This document shows, one piece after another, positions 48,504 through 57,301 of a DNA stretch of 64,000 bases. Every line of letters starts with the position of its first letter. Position 1 is the first letter of the stretch. The notes beneath the pieces are model-generated. The model saw only the letters and a list, made by a program, of their open reading frames with translations. It made no database searches and was not told the DNA's origin. The position numbers and the translations under genes were made by a program. Origin of the DNA: Desulfosarcina widdelii (GTDB taxonomy: Bacteria > Desulfobacterota > Desulfobacteria > Desulfobacterales > Desulfosarcinaceae); contig NZ_AP021875.1 of assembly GCF_009688965.1 (NCBI RefSeq), positions 1,984,001-2,048,000 of the forward strand. The letters run 5' to 3'.

Positions 48504-50465
48504 ATGGGCAACCGCAAACCTTTTAAAATCCGAACCCTGATCGCCATTACCGCCCTGGTGGGCCTTTTCTCGGGCGCCACGGCGGGCGCATTTCTGGCCC
48601 TCACCCGGGACCTGCCCCAGATACGGGAGTTGGAAAACTTCGAACCTTCGGCCGTCACCCGCGTCTATTCGGCCGACGGGGTGCTGTTGTCCGAACTGTT
48701 TCTCGAAAAGCGGATACCGGTTCCCATCGATCAGATGCCCGCAGCCTTGAAAAAGGCCCTCATCGTGACCGAAGACCGCCAGTTCTATTCCCACAGCGGC
48801 ATCGATCTTAGGGGCATTCTTCGTGCCATCGTCAAGGACATCATGGCCGGACAATTTGTCGAAGGGGCCAGCACCATCACCCAGCAACTGGCCAAAACCC
48901 TGTTTCTGACGCCGGAGAAAACCCTTGGCCGCAAGATCAAGGAAGCCCTGCTGGCCATCCAGTTGGAGCGGCGCTATACCAAGGGCGAACTGCTGGCCCT
49001 GTATCTGAACCAGATCTATCTGGGCAGCGGAGCCTACGGCGTGGAGTCGGCTGCCCGGCTGTTCTTCGGCATACCCGCCTCCCGGATGAACCTGGCCCAA
49101 TGCGCCCTGATCGCCGGACTCCCCCAGGCGCCCTCCAGATTCAGCCCCCTGGTCAATCCCGATCTGGCCAGAAAGCGGCGCAACCTGGTCCTGACCATCA
49201 TGCGCAGCCAGGGCATCGTCAACGAGACGCAGTACCGGCAGGCCATTTCCGAACCGGTGACGGTCGGATCGCCCCAAAGGGTCCAGGGAAGCGCACCTTA
49301 CTTTCTGCAGTATATCAAACCAGCCTTAGAAGCGGCCGTCGGTCCCGACCTGTTGTACAAAGGTGGTCTGACCGTGCATACCACCTTGTCCCACCGTTTT
49401 CAGCAGGCGGCCGAGCAGGCCGTAAAGACGGGGATTGACGATCTTTACAAACGAACGTCACAGGGTAAAGAGAACAGCGTTCCGCCCCAGGGGGCACTGG
49501 TTGCCCTGGACGTGCGAACCGGCGGCATCCTGGCCATGGTCGGCGGCAGGGATTTTTCCGAAAGCCCCTTCAATCGTGCGGTGGATGCCAGGCGGCAGCC
49601 CGGATCGGCCTTCAAACCCATCGTTTACGCCCTGGCCATCGCCCGCGGCTTCACCCAGGCCAGCCTGGTGCTGGACGCACCGGTGGTTTTCAAGGGAGGG
49701 CCGGACAACGCAGACTGGCGGCCGGAGAACTATTCGGGCCACTACCTGGGCGAGATGACGTTGCGCCGTGCATTGGCACTTTCCAAAAACATTCCGGCCG
49801 TCCGTCTGGCGGAACGGTTGGGGCCGTCGGACCTGGTGCAGTTCGCCCATAAAATGGGCATTCAGACGCCCCTTTCACCGAATCTGTCCCTTGCTTTAGG
49901 GACCGCCGGCACCCATCTGCTTGAACTGACGGGGGCAATGTCCGTCTTTCCCCAGGGAGGCAACCACATCGCCCCCTTCGGTGTCGCCGAAATTCTGGAT
50001 CGGGACGGCGACGCTCTCTGGCGGGCCAGGCCCGCCGTCCGTCCGGTTCTCACCACCGTCCAGGCGGCCATCATGGTGGACATGCTCCAGGGGGTGGTTC
50101 AGGAGGGAACCGGAAAACGGGCCCGTCGATTGAACATGCCCGTGGGCGGCAAAACCGGCACCACCAACGATTTCAAGGATGCGCTCTTTTTGGGATTTTC
50201 TCCGGAAGCAGCCTGCGGGGTCTGGGTGGGTATGGACGATGCGTCGCCTTTGGGCGACAGGGAGACCGGTGCCCGGGCGGCCCTGCCCATCTGGATCGAT
50301 TTCATGGCTGCCACCCGTCCGGAATCAACACCGCTTTATTTCGATATCCCGGATGGCACGACTAAAATTTTCATGGATCCCGTCACCGGCCGCCGGGTGA
50401 ATGAAACCGAGAAAAATGCGGTCCGGGCCTTGTTTGCAAAGGGGACGGAACCGTCTAAAAAATAG
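48504..50465 (+). CDS. Class A penicillin-binding protein (PBP1A family)
   Basis: 653 residues, bifunctional cell-wall synthase. One N-terminal membrane anchor (about 10-32). Glycosyltransferase domain: VTEDRQFYSHSGIDLRGILRA with the catalytic Glu, GASTITQQLAKTLFL, AYGVESAARLFFG. Transpeptidase domain: Ser368 in GSAFKPIVYA (SxxK), LSKNIPAV (SxN), and GGKTGTTNDFKDALFLGF (KTG). It lacks the long OB-like insert of some PBP1A. Start ATG 48504; the ribosome site is weak (GGGA). It is followed by a repeat that may serve as terminator. Confidence 0.93.
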   Translation: MGNRKPFKIRTLIAITALVGLFSGATAGAFLALTRDLPQIRELENFEPSAVTRVYSADGVLLSELFLEKRIPVPIDQMPAALKKALIVTEDRQFYSHSGIDLRGILRAIVKDIMAGQFVEGASTITQQLAKTLFLTPEKTLGRKIKEALLAIQLERRYTKGELLALYLNQIYLGSGAYGVESAARLFFGIPASRMNLAQCALIAGLPQAPSRFSPLVNPDLARKRRNLVLTIMRSQGIVNETQYRQAISEPVTVGSPQRVQGSAPYFLQYIKPALEAAVGPDLLYKGGLTVHTTLSHRFQQAAEQAVKTGIDDLYKRTSQGKENSVPPQGALVALDVRTGGILAMVGGRDFSESPFNRAVDARRQPGSAFKPIVYALAIARGFTQASLVLDAPVVFKGGPDNADWRPENYSGHYLGEMTLRRALALSKNIPAVRLAERLGPSDLVQFAHKMGIQTPLSPNLSLALGTAGTHLLELTGAMSVFPQGGNHIAPFGVAEILDRDGDALWRARPAVRPVLTTVQAAIMVDMLQGVVQEGTGKRARRLNMPVGGKTGTTNDFKDALFLGFSPEAACGVWVGMDDASPLGDRETGARAALPIWIDFMAATRPESTPLYFDIPDGTTKIFMDPVTGRRVNETEKNAVRALFAKGTEPSKK

Positions 50466-50506
50466 GTTTATTTACGTTTTATGGGTTCCTTTGAAGTCGA
50501 GTTTCC

Positions 50507-50721
50507 GGCGGGCTCGTAAAAAGGCCGAGATCAAGGCTTGCGGGCCGCGACAGCGAGCGTGAGCGAGCGAACGGAAAATCGATCTTCCTCCTTTCGGCGA
50601 ACATTTGTGTTCCATCCTGAGAATACCGCAATCGCGGGTGCCGAAGGCAGCGTACTCTGGCGTACGCCGCAGTGACGAAGGATGGGTGTAACGCCGATAT
50701 CGGCCTTTTTACGAGTCCGTC
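50507..50721. repeat. Palindromic repeat family, copy R1 (215 bp)
   Basis: Ends: GGCGGGCTCGTAAAAAGGCC at the left; right end reading inward GACGGACTCGTAAAAAGG. Internal segments such as GCGAGCGAACGGAAAATCGATCTTC, GAACATTTGTGTTCCATCCTGAG (each read in part) and GGCGTACGCCGCAGTGACGAAGGATG recur in copy R2. The right end supplies the TGA stop codon of yhbY. Sits between two convergent genes. Confidence 0.85.
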
Positions 50722-51043
50722 AAGTTTTGACGGCACGGGCAGGGAGGACAATCTTCCGTTTCTCGGGGTCGCTCTGCTGGCGGTAGAACGTGGCCGTATG
50801 GCCGATAAGGCCCACCATATCACAATTGACGGCCTTTTCCAGCTTCTGGATCATTGCCGTCTTCTTCTCTTTTTCCTTGAATTCTACAAATTTCACCTTG
50901 ACCAGTTCATGGCGATCCAGGGCCTCATCCATGGCCTTGACCAAGGTCGGCGAAAAACCCTTTTGCCCGACGAATACAACCGGTTTGAGGGAATGGGCCA
51001 AACCCCGAAGAAATCGTCTCTGGAAACCTTTTATTTTTTCCAT
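50720..51043 (-). CDS. yhbY: YhbY/CRM-domain RNA-binding protein
   Basis: 107 residues. CRM fold: GFQRRFLRGLAHSLKPVVFVGQKGFSPTLVKAMDEALDRHELVKVKF, with GQKG as the conserved GxxG RNA-binding loop, and KLEKAVNCDMVGLIGHTATFYRQ. YhbY associates with pre-50S ribosomal particles. The last codons read ACT TGA, with TGA contributed by the terminal repeat of R1. It starts one base after the small membrane protein gene. Confidence 0.92.
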   Translation of the reverse strand: MEKIKGFQRRFLRGLAHSLKPVVFVGQKGFSPTLVKAMDEALDRHELVKVKFVEFKEKEKKTAMIQKLEKAVNCDMVGLIGHTATFYRQQSDPEKRKIVLPARAVKT

Positions 51044-51044
51044 G

Positions 51045-51308
51045 CTAACGTCGCCGTATACGCTGGTGGATCGAATTCACTTTGCCGGCCATTTCATCTA
51101 CCTTTTCCTTGATATTGGCGACATTGGCATCCGTGCTGATGAGGATGCTCTCGATGGAATCCACGTCGGAAATCAGCTTTGCGCAAGCCTGCCTCGTCTC
51201 CTGGATCGTGCCGTTCAGGTAAAACAGAAAACCGGTCACAGCAATCATCCACAGTGCCATTACGTAAACTTTCCACTCTCTTTTCACATGAGCAGTAAAA
51301 TTGTCCAT
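51045..51308 (-). CDS. Small single-span membrane protein with coiled-coil tail
   Basis: 87 residues from ATG 51308 (AAGGA seven bases upstream); a longer frame to 51614 overlaps the divergent lipase gene and is rejected. One membrane segment (VYVMALWMIAVTGFLFYLNG, residues 13-32) is followed by a heptad-like helix (DVDSIESILISTDANVANIKEKVDEMAGKVNSIHQRI). It probably lies in the inner membrane with the helix on one side. No family recognised. It is directly coupled to yhbY (one base apart). Confidence 0.75.
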   Translation of the reverse strand: MDNFTAHVKREWKVYVMALWMIAVTGFLFYLNGTIQETRQACAKLISDVDSIESILISTDANVANIKEKVDEMAGKVNSIHQRIRRR

Positions 51309-51488
51309 GTTTTTTCCTTTTTTCCCGGGCAGTGATGCGTTCCATCCGGTGACTGCAGTTAACGCCTTTTCATTTGGAACGGTACCGGTTCTGCCGGCAC
51401 ATTTCAAGTCATTTATCGGCAAATTGTCTTTACTCAGGGAGTATGGTAAAAACGATGCATTGACGATACCAACCAAAAAGGATCTGCC

Positions 51489-52352
51489 ATGACAATCCAG
51501 GAAGAAAAGAGAGACCGTTTTGCCGGCAGCGACGGCAAGAGTATTTTTTATCGCCGATTGATTCCGGAAAAGCCGCGCTTTCGGGTTGTCGTGTCCCACG
51601 GTCTGGGCGAGCATTCCGGGCGCTATGGCAACGTAGCCGAGGCCTTATTCCCCATAGGAGCATCCCTTTGGATCCTTGACCATCGGGGCCACGGCCGAAG
51701 CCAGGGAAAACGGGGCCATGTCAGCAATTTTGGGGACTATGTCAGTGATTTGAAAACCATGGTGGCCATGGCCGCGGCCGAGGGCAAGGGCAAGGGCGAA
51801 AAAATGATTCCGACCCTTGTACTGGGTCATAGCATGGGCGGTTTGATCGCCCTCTCCTATGCCAGGCAATACCCGGAAACGATCGATGGCCTGGTCGTTT
51901 CTTCTCCCCTTCTCGGTGTGGAGCCACAGCCTCCAGCCGCCCTGCAGGTGATTGTCCGCCTCTTATCGGTTCTATGGCCGACGCTCTCCTTGAGCAACAA
52001 ACTGGACCCGACCTTCATCAGCCACGACAGCGACCAGGTGGACGCCTATGTGCAAAGTTCTTGGGTGCATGACAGAATCACTGCCCGGTGGTTTGTCCAG
52101 TGTATGGCCGAGATCCAGCGAACCGTCGCCGCCCCGCAGGAAATCCGGGTGCCCGTTCTCATGCAAATTGCCGGAGACGATCATCTGGTGGACTGCCAGG
52201 CGTCCCTGTCCTTCTTCAACGCATTGACGGTATCCGACAAAACGTTGTGCCACTACGAAACGCTTTACCACGAAATTTACAATGAGAAGCTCCCGGACCG
52301 GGAAAAGGTACTGGCAGATTTGAAAAAGTGGATCGGCGAGCGATTTGTGTAG
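51489..52352 (+). CDS. Alpha/beta hydrolase, monoacylglycerol lipase/lysophospholipase-like
   Basis: 287 residues. VVVSHGLGEHSGRYGNVAEAL and LDHRGHGRSQGKRGHV are the HG and cap motifs of the MGL family; GHSMGG carries the nucleophile Ser; the acid is in AGDDHLVD and the base His in YHEIYNE. It hydrolyses acylglycerols or lysophospholipids. No signal peptide. Divergent from the small membrane protein gene across a 180-bp promoter region; its 3' end is next to repeat R2. Confidence 0.88.
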   Translation: MTIQEEKRDRFAGSDGKSIFYRRLIPEKPRFRVVVSHGLGEHSGRYGNVAEALFPIGASLWILDHRGHGRSQGKRGHVSNFGDYVSDLKTMVAMAAAEGKGKGEKMIPTLVLGHSMGGLIALSYARQYPETIDGLVVSSPLLGVEPQPPAALQVIVRLLSVLWPTLSLSNKLDPTFISHDSDQVDAYVQSSWVHDRITARWFVQCMAEIQRTVAAPQEIRVPVLMQIAGDDHLVDCQASLSFFNALTVSDKTLCHYETLYHEIYNEKLPDREKVLADLKKWIGERFV

Positions 52353-52410
52353 CCCTTCCCCGGCTTGGTTCAATGCGCTACAAGGCAGGCTCGTCAAGAG
52401 ACGTATTTCC

Positions 52411-52632
52411 GACGGCTTCGTAAGAAAACCAAGATCTCCCGCTAAACATCAGACGGAACAAGAAGGCTTGCGGCCCGCGATAGCGAACGTGAAGCGAGCG
52501 AACAGAAAATCGATCTTCATCTTTACGGCGAACATTTATGTTCCATCCTGAGCAAGGAGACGTAATTTGGCGTACGCCGCAGTGACGAAGGATGAAGCGT
52601 AACGCCGATATCGGCCTTCCGACGAAGTCGTC
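52411..52632. repeat. Palindromic repeat family, copy R2 (222 bp)
   Basis: Left end GACGGCTTCGTAAG, right end reading inward GACGACTTCGTCGG. The interior is collinear with R1 (GGCTTGCGG...GCGAGCGAACAGAAAATCGATCTTC, GCGAACATTTATGTTCCATCC, GGCGTACGCCGCAGTG). It lies between the 3' ends of two convergent genes, and its right end again supplies the TGA of the minus-strand gene. Confidence 0.85.
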
Positions 52633-53692
52633 AAGTATAGATCAGGTTGAGGTTGATTGGCGGATACTTCCTCACCCCGGGTTTGGGCAGTACATGTTCG
52701 GTACCGACGGTAAGCCAGTTCACGTCGGGATTGATCTCCCGCAGCTTACCGTCGTCCGGCGGTCTGGAGTGGTCGGTATAGGCATAGGTAGCCAGAAAGA
52801 TGCAGACATTGTATTTGCCCTTTTTGGCAATGACGTAGTTCTTCTTGAACGTCCGGGGAGACATCCGCTGGGAATCGGCGATCTGCCGGATCTCGTCATT
52901 GGAAAAACGCATCAGAGCGGCTTTGGACACGCCGCGTTCGGAAATTCGATACAGGGCACGGGATTCGCTGCTGCCGGCATAAACCGTGGAAATGCAGGGA
53001 ATGCGCTTTAAGTACTGGGCCGCCACCATGGCAGCCGTGCGGCGCCCGCCCACCATCACCGGCATCCCATAGTACTCGAAAAGTTTGCGCTGAACCACTT
53101 CGGCGTATTTGTCTCCCTTCTCGTACAAATCCTTGGAGATATAGCGAAGGCTCTGGGCCAGGTCCTCGGCGGCATCGGCAATGGGCCAGTCGATTCTCAC
53201 GTGAAAATGCGTCAGGCTGTAGCGGTTCGCGGACAGGGTCGTGGGGTCGCGTTGGATGAGCAGCGCGTAATCCACCGGCAGCAACACATTGAGAAAGTCG
53301 TAAAACTGCGCGGCATCCAGATACTTGTGCGTCCGGTCGAACTTCTCGGGAAGCGGCAGGGACTTGGATTGCAGCAAGTTGGTCTTGGTGGGTTTGTTCA
53401 CATCGAAAAAGCGGATGTATTTTTTGTGCGCCGCGGGGATGACATCCTCCACGAAAATGACGAGGAAGGTTTTCTGGCTCTCGTACTCGATGCCGGGAAT
53501 TCTGGCCCGGGGTTTGAGTTCCCGTTTTTCGATGAAGGGATACGGCAGCTTACGGTCTGTGAACTGCCGGTAGGACTCGATCAGCGCGTAGTTCAGCATA
53601 AACTGATCCAACTCGTCCCGATACAATTCGTAGTAGGATCTCCGTAAACGGTTAAACTGACTGAGTTCTTCTCTAACACTCCAGAAGGCCAA
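52631..53692 (-). CDS. Conserved-looking protein of unknown function (353 residues)
   Basis: Starts at TTG 53692, supported by GGGGAG seven bases upstream; the next in-frame Met is at residue 32. Soluble, no signal peptide or membrane segment. The N-terminal third is rich in Tyr/Arg/Leu (SQFNRLRRSYYELYRDELDQFMLNYALIESYRQF); residues 75-120 read as beta strands with KTFLVIFVEDVIPAAHKKYIRFFDVN; the centre has DPTTLSANRYSLTHFHVRIDWP and VMVGGRRTAAMVAAQYLKRIP; the end VNWLTVGTEHVLPKPGVRKYPPINLNLIYT. No family recognised and no catalytic motif obvious. It is bracketed by two unrelated palindromic repeats, which suggests a cassette-like, separately acquired gene. Confidence 0.8.
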   Translation of the reverse strand: MAFWSVREELSQFNRLRRSYYELYRDELDQFMLNYALIESYRQFTDRKLPYPFIEKRELKPRARIPGIEYESQKTFLVIFVEDVIPAAHKKYIRFFDVNKPTKTNLLQSKSLPLPEKFDRTHKYLDAAQFYDFLNVLLPVDYALLIQRDPTTLSANRYSLTHFHVRIDWPIADAAEDLAQSLRYISKDLYEKGDKYAEVVQRKLFEYYGMPVMVGGRRTAAMVAAQYLKRIPCISTVYAGSSESRALYRISERGVSKAALMRFSNDEIRQIADSQRMSPRTFKKNYVIAKKGKYNVCIFLATYAYTDHSRPPDDGKLREINPDVNWLTVGTEHVLPKPGVRKYPPINLNLIYT

Positions 53693-53720
53693 TGCGACTC
53701 CCCTCGAGGCGGATTGGGGG

Positions 53721-53885
53721 TTAGGGCTCGCGCAAAAATAACTTCACATTTTGAAAGCCGACGCATCCCACCCGCCTTCGTTGTGAAAATGCGACATATT
53801 CCCAATATGCCTTGCATTTTCACGCCTTGTCGGCTGGGCGCCTAAGCTACCAAATCTGTGAACTTATTTTTGTGCGAACCCTTAG
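53721..53885. repeat. MITE-like element with terminal repeats and a strong central hairpin
   Basis: Terminal inverted repeats of about 26 bases: left AGGGCTCGCGCAAAAATAAC... at 53723, right (reading inward from 53882) AGGGTTCGCACAAAAATAAG..., about four mismatches. The centre 53783-53823 is a nested hairpin: GTGAAAATGC pairs with GCATTTTCAC, and within it CATATT pairs with AATATG around CCC. No gene inside. It lies upstream of the orphan gene and downstream of the VTT gene. Confidence 0.85.
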
Positions 53886-53947
53886 CAACTGCAGTGGGTG
53901 CGATGCTTAGTGTTGTTTTTATTAATTAACACAAACAAATAGGAGGG

Positions 53948-54724
53948 TCAACGGTCTGTGCCGCTTTTTCCGTTGAGTTTTTCGAGCCACCGATAAATGG
54001 CGTCGCGAAAACGAATCGTCAGGAAGGCCACCAGCGCCGTCACTGCAAAAACAACGGCAAATACCACGTAGTTCTTTTTGAATAAAAAGTCTCCCTGAAG
54101 GCTCAGCAACAGCGTGCCCGGTATGCGCCCGACGGAAGCAATGATTAGAAAGACCTTGAGAGGAATCGCGGTGATGCCCAGAAACAGGCACAGATAGTCC
54201 TTGGGAAATCCGGGAAAAACGAACAGGATGAACATGACGATGACCCCCTGCCTCTTGGCCAGGTGATCGAATCGCTTCAGGGTGGGATCGGGAATCCATC
54301 CTCTGACGTAGCGCTTCCCGAGAAATCTGCCGATGCCAAAGTTGATCCAGGAACCCAAAGACAAAGCCACCGTCGAATAGAGAAATCCCTTGAAGCTGCC
54401 AAAAAGATAACCGCCGATAAATCCGGTGGCCTCACCGGGCACCGGTGCGATGATGACCTGAAGGATCTGAATCCCCATGAAGGCAAGGGGCGCGCCGTCG
54501 CCGAAAGCGGTGACCAACTGCTCGATCCGATCACGGTCCGCAAGAAAACGATAAGCCGTCATCAACCCGCTGGCGATCTCATGGCGGAACAATACACCCA
54601 GCAGAAGGGCAGCCAGCGTGCCACCGGCGACCCAGTACCGTTTCCTGGCGATTAGTTTTTTCAAAGGATCATCCGAGGCAGTCGCTTGCCGATTTACTTT
54701 TAATGAACTCCCAAAAAGTCGCAT
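53948..54724 (-). CDS. VTT-domain membrane protein (TVP38/TMEM64, DedA-like)
   Basis: 258 residues with about six hydrophobic segments. IIAPVPGEATGFIGGYLFGSFKGFLYSTVALSLGSWINFGIGRFLGKRYVRG and FILFVFPGFPKDYLCLFLGITAIPLKVFLIIASVGRIPGTLL are the reentrant-loop motifs of the VTT superfamily (lipid scramblase-like; DedA relatives). The start codon at 54724 lies four bases from repeat R3, so its ribosome site would be inside the repeat and no Shine-Dalgarno is seen; expression may have been changed by the insertion. Confidence 0.88.
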   Translation of the reverse strand: MRLFGSSLKVNRQATASDDPLKKLIARKRYWVAGGTLAALLLGVLFRHEIASGLMTAYRFLADRDRIEQLVTAFGDGAPLAFMGIQILQVIIAPVPGEATGFIGGYLFGSFKGFLYSTVALSLGSWINFGIGRFLGKRYVRGWIPDPTLKRFDHLAKRQGVIVMFILFVFPGFPKDYLCLFLGITAIPLKVFLIIASVGRIPGTLLLSLQGDFLFKKNYVVFAVVFAVTALVAFLTIRFRDAIYRWLEKLNGKSGTDR

Positions 54725-54728
54725 TTCC

Positions 54729-54811
54729 GACGGATTCGTAAAAAGGCCGAGATCGCTCCAGTGACGAAAGATGAAGCGTAACGCCGATATCGGCCTTTTT
54801 ACGAATCCGTC
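54729..54811. repeat. Palindromic repeat family, copy R3 (83 bp, internally deleted)
   Basis: Terminal repeats GACGGATTCGTAAAAAGG...GATC at the left and, inverted, at the right are perfect over 22 bases. The centre keeps only about 30 bases of the R1/R2 interior (GTGACGAAAGATGAAGCGTAACGCC). GGCCGA and TCGGCC followed by TTTTT on both strands make a bidirectional terminator-like stem. It follows the pgk stop codon by ten bases and gives a second in-frame TGA. Confidence 0.85.
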
Positions 54812-54821
54812 AATTTTCGGT

Positions 54822-56018
54822 TCAGCGGTCTGTCAGTGCAGCCACACCAGGCAGTTCTTTTCCTTCCAAAAATTCCAGGGATGCACCACCGCCGGTGGAG
54901 ATGTGGGTCATCTGGTCCGCCAGACCGGCCTTTTCCACCGCCGCCGCAGAATCGCCGCCGCCAATCACTGAAATGGCACCATTGCGGGTCGCCTCGGCCA
55001 TGGCGTTGGCCACGGCATAGGTGCCGGCGGACGTTGCGTCGATTTCGAATACGCCCATGGGTCCGTTCCAGACGACGGTGCGGGCGTCGCCGATAATCTT
55101 CTGAAAACACGCCACGGTTTCGGGACCGATATCCAGGCCGAAATGGTCAGGGGCTATGGCATCGACTGCCGTCGGGACCAGTTCTCCTAAGGTGCGCGCT
55201 GAAAAATCGAAGCGGTCGCTGCAAATGCAGTCCACCGGCAGCACCAGTTTGTCGCCGCCCTTCTCCATCAGGGATAGGGCGAGGTCCAGCTTGTCCGCCT
55301 CCACCAGGGAGTTGCCAATCTCCAGTCCCCGGGCCTTGAAAAAGGTATAGGCCATACCGCCGCCGACAATCAGGCGATCCACTTTGGGCAGAAGGTTGTC
55401 AATGACATCGATCTTCCCTGAGATTTTGGCGCCGCCCAGAATGGCCACGAAGGGCCGTTCGGGCTGCTGCAGAGCATCGCCCAGATAGGCGATCTCCTTT
55501 TCGATAAGCAACCCCATGGCGCAGGGCGAGATGTAGCGGGTGACCCCGGCAGTCGAGGCGTGGGCCCGGTGGGCGGTCCCGAAAGCGTCGTTGACATACT
55601 GATCGCCAAGGGCGGCCAGAGATCGGGAAAAGCCTTCGTCGTTATCCGTCTCCTCTTTGTGGAACCGCAGGTTTTCCAGCAGCAGCACGTCGCCTGAGGA
55701 AAGGGCACCGGCGGCCGATTCGGCGGTGGGTCCGACACAGTCGTCGGCAAAGGCAACCGGCTTTTGCAGCAAAGCTTGCAGGGCTTCGGCGCACGGTTTC
55801 AGGGACAGTTCCGGCACCCGCTTGCCTTTGGGGCGTCCCAGGTGAGACATCAGAATCAGTGCGCCGCCCTTTTCGAGAATGTACTGGATTGTGGGCAAGG
55901 CGGCCCGCAGCCGTTTGTCGTTGGCCACACGCCCGTTTTCCAGAGGAACGTTGAAATCTACCCGCATGAGCACGCGGCGACCCTTTAAGTCAAGATCGGA
56001 GACAGTCAATTTCGCCAT
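54822..56018 (-). CDS. pgk: Phosphoglycerate kinase
   Basis: 398 residues, full length. It transfers phosphate from 1,3-bisphosphoglycerate to ADP in central carbon metabolism. [73 protein letters not shown] and the C-terminal [13 protein letters not shown]...[20 protein letters not shown] (nucleotide and substrate sites, hinge) are all present. It is followed by repeat R3; 61 bases separate it from the small gene upstream. Confidence 0.97.
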   Translation of the reverse strand: MAKLTVSDLDLKGRRVLMRVDFNVPLENGRVANDKRLRAALPTIQYILEKGGALILMSHLGRPKGKRVPELSLKPCAEALQALLQKPVAFADDCVGPTAESAAGALSSGDVLLLENLRFHKEETDNDEGFSRSLAALGDQYVNDAFGTAHRAHASTAGVTRYISPCAMGLLIEKEIAYLGDALQQPERPFVAILGGAKISGKIDVIDNLLPKVDRLIVGGGMAYTFFKARGLEIGNSLVEADKLDLALSLMEKGGDKLVLPVDCICSDRFDFSARTLGELVPTAVDAIAPDHFGLDIGPETVACFQKIIGDARTVVWNGPMGVFEIDATSAGTYAVANAMAEATRNGAISVIGGGDSAAAVEKAGLADQMTHISTGGGASLEFLEGKELPGVAALTDR

Positions 56019-56079
56019 AATATGCTCCTTCCTTGTATGATTTTTTATTCAATTGCGGAGTCAGACGATTTCGTCAATT

Positions 56080-56349
56080 TTACTTTTTGGACTGTTTTTT
56101 GGCAGCCAGCGCTTTTTTGCGGGACCAGCGTTCGAAGAAGCCCACCGTACCGGATTCGTAGGCCCGGTCCACCATCTCCTCGCGAACGGCGATCCCGCCC
56201 TTTTCCTTCATGGCTTTTCTCAGGCACTCGGTCTTGTAGACACAGACCATACAGGACTCCGGGGTCTGTCTCAGACCGGCTTCCCCCAAGGGAAATACGG
56301 CTTCCAGATCTCCGAAGCAGGGAGGAAATTTCTGGCGGTTTACGGTCAT
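56080..56349 (-). CDS. Small cysteine-containing protein of unknown function
   Basis: 89 residues. Cys at PPCFGD, SCMVCVY and TECLRKAM give C-x(22)-C-x2-C-x5-C, suitable for a zinc or Fe-S site. The C-terminus is basic (RWSRKKALAAKKQSKK). No family name recognised. It lies between pgk and radC on the same strand. The start at 56349 has no strong ribosome site in view. Confidence 0.7.
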   Translation of the reverse strand: MTVNRQKFPPCFGDLEAVFPLGEAGLRQTPESCMVCVYKTECLRKAMKEKGGIAVREEMVDRAYESGTVGFFERWSRKKALAAKKQSKK

Positions 56350-56436
56350 GAGGTTTGTCTCTTTCCATGGGAGAGGGCTTCGCGGCGATCCACTTTTATC
56401 CCGGGTGCCTGTCCCATTCGCCGATCTTTACGGCGG

Positions 56437-57162
56437 CTACCGGTCTTGGAGGTCGGCTTTGATTCGGGCCACGTGGCCCTGGTCGGCAAAGCTGTAATAA
56501 CCTTCCCGGCCGATGATCAGGTGTTCGTGAACGGTAACGTCCATCAGGGCGCAGGCCTCGATCAGTTTCCGGGTGATGGCCATGTCGTCCGGCGAAGGTG
56601 CCGGGTCGCCGGAGGGATGGTTGTGTGCAAAAATCACGGCGGCGGCACCGTGGGCCATAGCGGCTTTGACCACTTCCCGGGGGTAGACCGCACTTGCGGT
56701 CACTGTCCCCGTAAAAAGGATTTCGTCGGCGATCACCCGGTTTTTGGCATCCAGGTAGATGGCCATGAAACACTCCTCTTTTTTACCACGAATGGTCTGC
56801 TCGAGATAGTCGAAAAGGGCCTTGGAGTGGGTGAGCGCCTGCTTGCCTTCGATGTGCCCCTTCAGGTAGCGCCGGCATACGGCCGGTACCAGCTTGATGC
56901 CGAAAAGATTGATCGGGCCGATGCCCGGCACCCGGCACAGATCGGCCGGTTCGGCGTCCAGAACCCCCTGCAGGGTCTTGAATTGTTTCAGCGCGGCTTT
57001 GGCCGCATCCTTGCAGTCCTTTTGCGGCGTGGCCAGAGTAAGCAGCAGCTCGATGACCTCGTAGTCGTGGAAGCCGTCCAGCCCGGATTTGAGGAAACGA
57101 TCACGGAGGCGCTTGCGATGTCCGGCACCCTTGTGCGGCATCTTTTTGGTATCCTCTGTCAT
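56437..57162 (-). CDS. radC: RadC family JAMM-domain protein
   Basis: 241 residues. N-terminal helix-hairpin-helix region (LLTLATPQKDCKDAAKAALKQFKTLQGVLDAEPADLCRVPGIGPINLFGIKL) followed by the JAB/MPN metalloprotease-like domain: ECFMAIYLDAKNRVIADEILFTGTVTASAVYPREVVKAAMAHGAAAVIFAHNHPSGDPAPSPDDMAIT with the HxH-x7-S-x2-D zinc motif. The historic DNA-repair role is doubtful; members are linked to recombination. Confidence 0.94.
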   Translation of the reverse strand: MTEDTKKMPHKGAGHRKRLRDRFLKSGLDGFHDYEVIELLLTLATPQKDCKDAAKAALKQFKTLQGVLDAEPADLCRVPGIGPINLFGIKLVPAVCRRYLKGHIEGKQALTHSKALFDYLEQTIRGKKEECFMAIYLDAKNRVIADEILFTGTVTASAVYPREVVKAAMAHGAAAVIFAHNHPSGDPAPSPDDMAITRKLIEACALMDVTVHEHLIIGREGYYSFADQGHVARIKADLQDR

Positions 57163-57301
57163 CGTTCCTCACTCCTCTGCACCAATACTGCTTCAGAGCG
57201 ATTATCGAGCTTGCCGTAGATTCAAGGAAGAGGTGTTGCCGCTTTAATAAGCTATGCGGGAACGCCTCTGACACCGAAGATGCGGTAAGATCGGCAGTCG
57301 C

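Noticed and set aside
51309-51614. N-terminal extension of the small membrane protein frame
   Set aside because: It would overlap the start of the divergent lipase gene, and a good ribosome site lies directly before the internal ATG at 51308.
50507-54811. CRISPR-like array from the three similar repeats
   Set aside because: Units are 83-222 bp, kilobases apart, with inverted ends and genes between them.
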